A stretch of 9,758 nucleotides of DNA, taken from Acidobacteriaceae bacterium. Its GTDB lineage: Bacteria > Acidobacteriota > Terriglobia > Terriglobales > Acidobacteriaceae. How positions within the stretch are numbered: position 1 is the stretch's first letter; the number at the start of each line of letters is the position of its first letter. The position numbers and the translations under genes are program-made. Below are positions 5,050-9,758 of the stretch, piece after piece. The stretch is taken from NCBI GenBank assembly GCA_003165855.1, contig PMXH01000600.1, positions 279-10,036 of the forward strand. Reading direction: 5' to 3'. The notes under the pieces are model-generated. The model ran no database searches and was not told the origin of the DNA. It saw only the letters and a list, made by a program, of their open reading frames with translations.

Positions 5050-5772
5050 TTACCTAACCACTGCAGGATACGACAGGGATATCTGCGGCCACTCATTGTT
5101 TCGTTTAGGCGACGGAGATTCGCCGATCGGATTTGCCGCGGGTCTCCGCAGTCTCCGCTTCGGAAATAGCAGGTCGCGCATTTTCATCTTCGCTTTGTGC
5201 AGTTGCGATTTTGAATTGCCCACCGAGCAGTCCAGCATTTTGGCGATCTCGTGGTGCTGGTATCCCTCGACCTCGTGCAGAGCGAAAATCTTCCGGCACC
5301 CCTCAGGGAGTTCCAGCATGGCGCGGCGAAGCGCAATACGGTCGACCGCGCCCGACAGATTCAGATCCGCTCTTCCGACGTCGCGGCGCAGAGATGGCGA
5401 CTCTGACGACACCGGTTCGTCAAGGGATACCACCGGCGGGGACTTCCGCCGTCGCAACTTCATGAGCACGGTGTTCACCGCCACTCGGTAAAGCCACGTG
5501 GAAAAGGCGGAGTCGCCGCGGAACGATCCCACGCTGCGGAACACCTGCAAGAAAGCTTCTTGCGTCAGGTCCTCCGCTTCAGCAACATCCTTGGTCATCA
5601 GCAGACAAACGGAATACACGCGCTTTTTGTGAGTCTGGAAGAGCGCGGAAAAGGCCTGCTCGTCGCCACGTTGTGCGCGCTGAACCAGGCTGCGTTCGGA
5701 TTCATCTCGGTTGACTTCTTGAACGTCCGGAATCGCACTGCTCGCTGTCGCGGAAATCACGCAAGTCGCCAC
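5050..5772 (-). CDS. ECF RNA polymerase sigma factor (RpoE-like)
   Basis: A 240-residue sigma-70-family factor of the extracytoplasmic-function type. Region 2 covers about 28-110: LVQRAQRGDEQAFSALF, the core-binding DLTQEAFLQVFRSV, and the promoter-melting SAFSTWLYRVAVNTVLMKLRRRK. Region 4 covers about 146-202: LRRAMLELPEGCRKIFALHE, then the helix-turn-helix YQHHEIAKMLDCSVGNSKSQLHKAKMKM. Regions 1.1 and 3 are absent, as expected. It starts with GTG at 5772-5770, with GGAGGA five bases upstream. Two extras are a 27-residue polar N-terminus and a 38-residue Pro/Arg-rich tail after region 4. Most such sigma factors are held by an anti-sigma factor encoded next door, but the next genes are a 57-residue protein and receivers, with no zinc-binding or membrane anti-sigma visible. 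Control may be distant or transcriptional. Confidence 0.95.
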   Translation of the reverse strand: MATCVISATASSAIPDVQEVNRDESERSLVQRAQRGDEQAFSALFQTHKKRVYSVCLLMTKDVAEAEDLTQEAFLQVFRSVGSFRGDSAFSTWLYRVAVNTVLMKLRRRKSPPVVSLDEPVSSESPSLRRDVGRADLNLSGAVDRIALRRAMLELPEGCRKIFALHEVEGYQHHEIAKMLDCSVGNSKSQLHKAKMKMRDLLFPKRRLRRPAANPIGESPSPKRNNEWPQISLSYPAVVR

Positions 5773-6080
5773 TGTAGTCCTCCTTCAATCGAACCAGGGT
5801 GCTTGTCTGAGCTCTCGATAATTCGGGAGCATTTCAACTTCTGAAACATTGAACGTCTGAAAAGAGACTAACGGCGCCGCGGTCCGCGGCCCATCGGGAT
5901 GCTGCTGTAATTAATTGGCAGACTTGCTGTACAGAGGTGGGGTCAAATACCGAAAGGTGTGCGTTCGCCTTGGGCTGCCGCGAAACGGAACGCGGCGAGG
6001 GCTATCACTCCATGCGGCGGCAAGGAGCAATCGGGGCAATTCCTTAGAGGGGGACGAACTACCAGGTAGAGAGTTGCGAC
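5773..6080. other. Intergenic region between sigma factor and sensor kinase, no gene seen
   Basis: This 308-base stretch separates the kinase stop from the sigma factor start, so it should hold the sigma factor promoter and the kinase transcript end. I find no credible open frame. A GC-rich hairpin lies at 5977-5996. A loose TTTCA/TGAAA dyad around 5833-5847 lies 61 bases before the sigma factor start. No clear promoter hexamers are visible. Confidence 0.5.
5977..5996 (-). terminator. GC hairpin after the sensor kinase, possible weak transcript end
   Basis: GCCGCG (5977-5982) pairs exactly with CGCGGC (5991-5996) around an eight-base loop, about 85 bases downstream of the kinase stop at 6081. 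No T tract follows on the minus strand, so it is not a canonical intrinsic terminator; it may stabilise the mRNA end or be incidental. Confidence 0.25.
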
Positions 6081-7685
6081 TTAAATAGTCAGAGCACCAG
6101 CCTCTCGCAATACCGAACTACAAGGAATCACTAGTTCGACAAGGGTTCCGGGATGGACATTGGTCAGCCTTAGTTCTCCACCAAATTCTCTGGCACGCTG
6201 CTTCATGCCTCCGATGCCGACGCCAACGCTATCCGGCTGCAGCTCCGCAATTCTCTTGCCAATTCCCTTTCCGTCATCTCGCACCGCAACCACGATGATT
6301 CCTTCTCTTTGAGTCAACGTAATCCATACCTTGCTTGCTTCAGAATGCCTAAAGACATTGGTCAGTGCCTCTTGGACGATTCGGAAAACGGCAGTTTCTA
6401 CCTCCGACGCGAGCCTTGGAAATTCGACGGGCTGCACGTCGAGAGACGTTTCAATTCCGCTGCGCTTTGTAAGCCCTTCCACGTACCATGCAAGCGCCGA
6501 TAGTAAGCCAACTTCATCAAGTAACGGCGGATGCAAAAGGTGAGACATGGTGCGCACCTGCTGAATGGCGCGATCAACGATGTTGCTGGCCTGCACCCAC
6601 GCATCCTCCACGGGTGGAGCGGATTCCTCCAAAATCATCTTGTCCAATACCATCTTAGCCACGGCGAGTTCCTGCCCTAACCCGTCGTGCAGATCGCGGG
6701 CAATCCGCCGACGCTCCTGGTCCTGCATGGTCATGAGCCGGACAGAGAGACGCCTCAATTCGTCCGTCCGCCGGTCAACCATCTTCTCCAATTCCGTAGC
6801 GCTGTCGCGAATCGATTGCTCCAACAGTTTGCTGTCGTGAATGTCGGAACACGTCCCGTACCATTTCACGATCTTCCCATCCGGATCTCGTATCGGAACC
6901 GCGCGCGCTCGGAACCAGCGATAACCCCCATCCTTGGACCGGATGCGATACTCCGCCTCGTAGTTGGTTCCTGATTCGACGCAGAGCATCCAGTCCGCCA
7001 TGGCCTTTTGCTTATCCTCAGAGTGCACATAGTCCAGCCACCCGAAACCATTCGCTGAGCCCGGGGAAGCGCCGGTAAAATCATAAAATCGGTCGCTGAT
7101 GTAATCCCTGGCACCGTCATTCTTACGGCTGAAGATGATGTCCGGCGCGGTATGGATAATGGCATCAAGTTCTTGATTCTTTCCCACCAGCTCCATATTG
7201 AGCTGCAGCAGTAATTCCGCCTTGCGAGCCAATTCTTCCGTTCGCTCCAACACGCGCTGCTCCAGTTCGCGATTCAGAGTTTCGAGCTGCCGCGTTTTGC
7301 GGTGCAACTCGGCAAATACCCTGACTTTCGCACGCAGAAGCTCCGCCACCACCGGAACGGAAATGTAGTCGACGGCGCCGTGTTCATATCCTTTGAGCTG
7401 ATCCAAATCGGTCAGATGCACCGCCGATACAAAAATGATTGCAGTCCTCTGAAAACGCGGGTGTTGGCGGATCATTGCAGCCAATTGAAAACCATCGAGC
7501 TCGGGCATGCTCACATCCATCAGCACCACCGCAACGTCGTTCTTCAGCAGAACTTCGAGAGCTTCCTTCGCCGAAAGGGCCTTGATCAGGTTCTCGCCCA
7601 GTCCGCCCAGCATGACCTCGTAACTAAGCAGCTTGGCCGGCTGATCATCCACCATGAGAATGTTGACCTTTTCGTTCGTGCTCAT
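6081..7685 (-). CDS. Soluble REC-PAS-HisKA_3 sensor histidine kinase (NarX/DegS-type core)
   Basis: A 534-residue kinase with no membrane segment. An N-terminal receiver (about 6-125) has D13/D14 and phospho-acceptor D57 in VVLMDVSMPELDGF; the usual Lys before Pro is Val (DYISVPVVAELL, V110). A coiled coil (about 126-172; TRQLETLNRELEQRVLERTEEL) leads to a PAS domain (about 173-290; DAIIHTAPDIIFSRK to VKWYGTCSDIHDSK, including the PAC part EAEYRIRSKDGGYRWFRARAVP). A second coiled coil precedes the HisKA_3 region, with phospho-His H333 in RRRIARDLHDGLGQ. The ATPase domain has N443 in EALTNVFRH, DDGKGIG (470-476) and GVGIGGMKQRAREFGG. The ATG at 7685 has GGAG seven bases upstream. This core normally phosphorylates NarL/FixJ regulators, such as the one at 2874-3578. 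Only 51 bases separate it from the hybrid kinase upstream, suggesting one transcript in which the hybrid kinase may feed its receiver. Confidence 0.95.
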   Translation of the reverse strand: MSTNEKVNILMVDDQPAKLLSYEVMLGGLGENLIKALSAKEALEVLLKNDVAVVLMDVSMPELDGFQLAAMIRQHPRFQRTAIIFVSAVHLTDLDQLKGYEHGAVDYISVPVVAELLRAKVRVFAELHRKTRQLETLNRELEQRVLERTEELARKAELLLQLNMELVGKNQELDAIIHTAPDIIFSRKNDGARDYISDRFYDFTGASPGSANGFGWLDYVHSEDKQKAMADWMLCVESGTNYEAEYRIRSKDGGYRWFRARAVPIRDPDGKIVKWYGTCSDIHDSKLLEQSIRDSATELEKMVDRRTDELRRLSVRLMTMQDQERRRIARDLHDGLGQELAVAKMVLDKMILEESAPPVEDAWVQASNIVDRAIQQVRTMSHLLHPPLLDEVGLLSALAWYVEGLTKRSGIETSLDVQPVEFPRLASEVETAVFRIVQEALTNVFRHSEASKVWITLTQREGIIVVAVRDDGKGIGKRIAELQPDSVGVGIGGMKQRAREFGGELRLTNVHPGTLVELVIPCSSVLREAGALTI

Positions 7686-7736
7686 TAGTTATCTCCGCGA
7701 CGTCTGTGGAGCTACGTTTTCTACGACGGACGAGTA

Positions 7737-9758
7737 CTATCTGTGAAGCCACATCCGCAGTGACGAGAGCAGTTGCTCGGTATTCACTGGTTTAGCCAGG
7801 TATTCAGACGCTCCCGCTTCAAGACACTTCTCCCGGTCTCCCTTCATCGCTTTTGCGGTGAGGGCAATGATCGGTAAGCGCCGGAACGAAGTGTTCTGCC
7901 GGATCACCTGCATGGTTTCGTACCCGTCCATTTCCGGCATCATGATGTCCATCAGGACAATCGCAATATCCGGGGTCGATTCCAGCTTGGCAATCGCTTC
8001 CCGCCCAGTCCCCGCCGTGATCACGGTCATGCCCCTGCGTTCAATAACACTGCTGAGGGCGAAGATGTTGCGCACGTCATCATCTACGATCAGTACTTTC
8101 TTGCCCACCAGGGCATCATCCGAGTGATGCAAGCGGTCAAGCAGCATTTGTTTTTCCACCGGCAAATTACCAACGACACGGTGCAGGAACAACGCGGTCT
8201 CATCCAGCAACCGTTCCGGCGACTCCACTCCCTTTACAACAACGCTGCGTGCCAGCGAATGCAGCCGGGCATCTTCCTCCGGGGAAAGTTCCTTGCCCGT
8301 GAAGACTACGACGGGCAGGTCGCCCAGCGATGGAGTGTCGCGGAAGCGCTCTAACACGTCGAAGCCTGATATGTCTGGTAGACGCAGGTCGAGAACGACA
8401 CAGTCCACGGCGTGCTGTTGAGCCGCTTCGATTGCCTCCGCGCCTGTAGCCACGACCGTAACGTCAATGTCGTCATACCCCAGCAGTTCCTTGATACTGA
8501 GTTGCTCGGCCGGGTTGTCTTCCACCACCAGCAATCGTTTCCGCCGGGGAGCGGAGTATTCCTTGATGCGGGCCAAAGCTGTTTCCAGCCCCTCCGGCGT
8601 AGTGGGCTTCGTGACAAAGGCAAACGCGCCCCGGGCCAGACCGTGGTGACGATCCTCGTCCAGGGTCAGCATCTGAACCGGAATGTGCCGGGTTGCAGGA
8701 TCCTGCTTCAGGTGGTTCAGAACTGTCCACCCCAGCATGTCCGGCAGGAAAACGTCCAGGGACACAGCGGTCGGATGGTACTCCTGGGCCAGCGCGAGGG
8801 CTTCCGCACCACGGTTAGCCACCAGAACTTTGAAGCCCTTGTCCCGCGAGAGATCCCGCAACACGCGAGCATAGTGTGGGTCGTCCTCAACAATCAGCAA
8901 GACCGCGTCATCGGGTTGCAGATTGTCCCGGTCGTCGGGAATCTTCTCAATCGGATGCTCCGAGACGCCCGCCACCGTCAACTGTACTGGCGAAACGGAC
9001 GATCGAGACCTTCCCTCCGCTGGAACGGCTCCAGAGGAAGAAGGACCGACGTAAGTTTGCGGCAAGTAGAGAATGAACGTGCTGCCTCGGCCGGGAGCGC
9101 TGCGCAGCTGAATTTCTCCGCCGAGCAGACTCGCCAACTCGCGGCTGATCGCCAGCCCCAGCCCTGTGCCGCCGTACTTGCGGCTGGTGCCGGCGTCTGC
9201 TTGCTGGAACGCTTCGAAGATGATCCGCTGCTTTTCAAACGGAATGCCAATACCGGTATCGGCAACTTCAAAGGCCACCACCGACGCGGCCTTACCCAGA
9301 ATCGGGTGATCCTCGGCCCAACCGCTCCGGGCAAGAGATACCGACAGCCGGACGCCTCCACTTTCGGTGAACTTGAAAGCATTGGACAGCAGGTTCTTCA
9401 GTACTTGTTGCAACCGCTTCGAGTCGGTCACCACGCTCCGGGCGAGATGCGGGTCGGCCTGCACCTCGAAACTGAGATGCCGGTGTTCCGCTTCGTGCCG
9501 GAACGGGCGTTCCAACGCGTCCAGAAGGCTGGCGAAGAAGACTTCCTCCGCCTCCACCGAGACCGTTCCAGATTCGATCTTCGACAAATCGAGAATGTCC
9601 GTAATCAAGTTCAGCAAGTCTGTTCCCGCGCCATGAATCGTGCGCGCGAACTCAACTTGCTTCGGTGTGAGATTCGCATCCGGATTGTCACTGAGTTGTT
9701 GCCCCAGAACGAGAATGCTGTTCAGTGGCGTGCGCAACTCATGCGACATGTTGGCCAG
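7737..9758 (-). CDS. Hybrid histidine kinase with three C-terminal receivers, N-terminus outside the window
   Basis: The reading frame is open to the right edge, giving the last 673 residues. It begins inside the HisKA domain, LANMSHELRTPLNS, with phospho-His H6 four residues into the H-box. The ATPase domain follows: N-box LLSNAFKFTES (N126), ADTGIGIP (D167), FQQADAGTSRKYGGTGLGLAISREL. After a Ser/Pro linker (about 235-283) come three receivers: REC1 (about 286-398; D335 in SLDVFLPDM, TKP), REC2 (about 406-525; D457 in VVLDLRLPD, VVVKG) and REC3 (about 553-670; DDD, D604 in VLMDIMMPEMDGYE, AKPV). It ends MWLHR-stop. The architecture is that of large multi-receiver hybrid kinases, which often carry repeated HAMP or GAF domains upstream; what lies here is not visible. 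No histidine phosphotransfer domain is seen, so phosphate may pass to a separate protein. It is followed after 51 bases by the REC-PAS kinase. Confidence 0.95.
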   Translation of the reverse strand: MANMSHELRTPLNSILVLGQQLSDNPDANLTPKQVEFARTIHGAGTDLLNLITDILDLSKIESGTVSVEAEEVFFASLLDALERPFRHEAEHRHLSFEVQADPHLARSVVTDSKRLQQVLKNLLSNAFKFTESGGVRLSVSLARSGWAEDHPILGKAASVVAFEVADTGIGIPFEKQRIIFEAFQQADAGTSRKYGGTGLGLAISRELASLLGGEIQLRSAPGRGSTFILYLPQTYVGPSSSGAVPAEGRSRSSVSPVQLTVAGVSEHPIEKIPDDRDNLQPDDAVLLIVEDDPHYARVLRDLSRDKGFKVLVANRGAEALALAQEYHPTAVSLDVFLPDMLGWTVLNHLKQDPATRHIPVQMLTLDEDRHHGLARGAFAFVTKPTTPEGLETALARIKEYSAPRRKRLLVVEDNPAEQLSIKELLGYDDIDVTVVATGAEAIEAAQQHAVDCVVLDLRLPDISGFDVLERFRDTPSLGDLPVVVFTGKELSPEEDARLHSLARSVVVKGVESPERLLDETALFLHRVVGNLPVEKQMLLDRLHHSDDALVGKKVLIVDDDVRNIFALSSVIERRGMTVITAGTGREAIAKLESTPDIAIVLMDIMMPEMDGYETMQVIRQNTSFRRLPIIALTAKAMKGDREKCLEAGASEYLAKPVNTEQLLSSLRMWLHR

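Noticed and set aside
4735..5169. Plus-strand open frame of 144 codons opposite the sigma factor end
   Set aside because: It runs antisense to the 57-residue gene and the sigma factor C-terminus; both have family matches and ribosome sites, and this frame has neither.
1..9758. Mobile element, CRISPR, phage, tRNA or rRNA
   Set aside because: I saw no transposase, integrase, terminal inverted repeats, regularly spaced direct repeats, cloverleaf or rRNA segment anywhere in the window.

Overview
This window most likely comes from a soil or sediment bacterium, probably Acidobacteriota. That placement rests on gene style: NarL-type regulators, an ECF sigma factor with the 'HEVEGY..EIA..L..S.G..KSQLHKA' signature, a CsbD protein, an Lmo0937-type mini membrane protein and a very large HisKA hybrid kinase, in a moderately GC-rich background. 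It is an inference and no marker gene settles it. There is no rRNA, tRNA, CRISPR array, transposase or phage gene.

Layout. (1) At 1-356 (minus) is the N-terminal half of a secreted SYLF/Ysc84 protein, cut by the window edge and so easy to miss. (2) At 801-1846 (plus) are three small proteins: a Gly/Gln-rich disordered one, a Lys/Arg-tailed one and an 81-residue unknown. They are bounded by an internal terminator (1033-1064) and a hairpin terminator (1959-1992) facing the next gene. (3) At 2012-2513 (minus) are a 50-residue two-helix Lmo0937-type membrane protein and a CsbD-like stress protein. (4) At 2690-4671 (minus) is a response-regulator cluster: a receiver-only protein starting with TTG, a second receiver-only protein that looks like a NarL regulator without its DNA-binding half, one complete NarL/FixJ regulator, and directly behind it a degraded NarL-type C-terminus. 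(5) At 4768-5772 (minus) are a 57-residue KEQREYEHIKES-type small protein and an ECF sigma factor with no visible anti-sigma gene. (6) At 6081-9758 (minus) are two soluble sensor kinases 51 bases apart: a REC-PAS-HisKA_3 kinase and the C-terminal 673 residues of a HisKA hybrid kinase with three receivers, running off the right edge.

How the parts may work together. The HisKA_3 kinase is the class that normally phosphorylates NarL/FixJ regulators, so it and the complete regulator at 2874-3578 are a plausible pair. The receiver-only proteins and the four receivers inside the kinases could act as phosphate sinks or relay points. The outputs nearby are small proteins of stress-associated families plus an ECF sigma factor, so the window reads as a stress-signalling island. 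This functional link is inferred from proximity and family knowledge.

The most interesting observation is the rearranged regulator cluster: a receiver lacking its HTH, an intact paralogue, then an orphan decayed HTH, consistent with recombination between tandem duplicates. Several short perfect dyads between these genes (2607-2627, 4134-4150, 4223-4242) are candidate operators.
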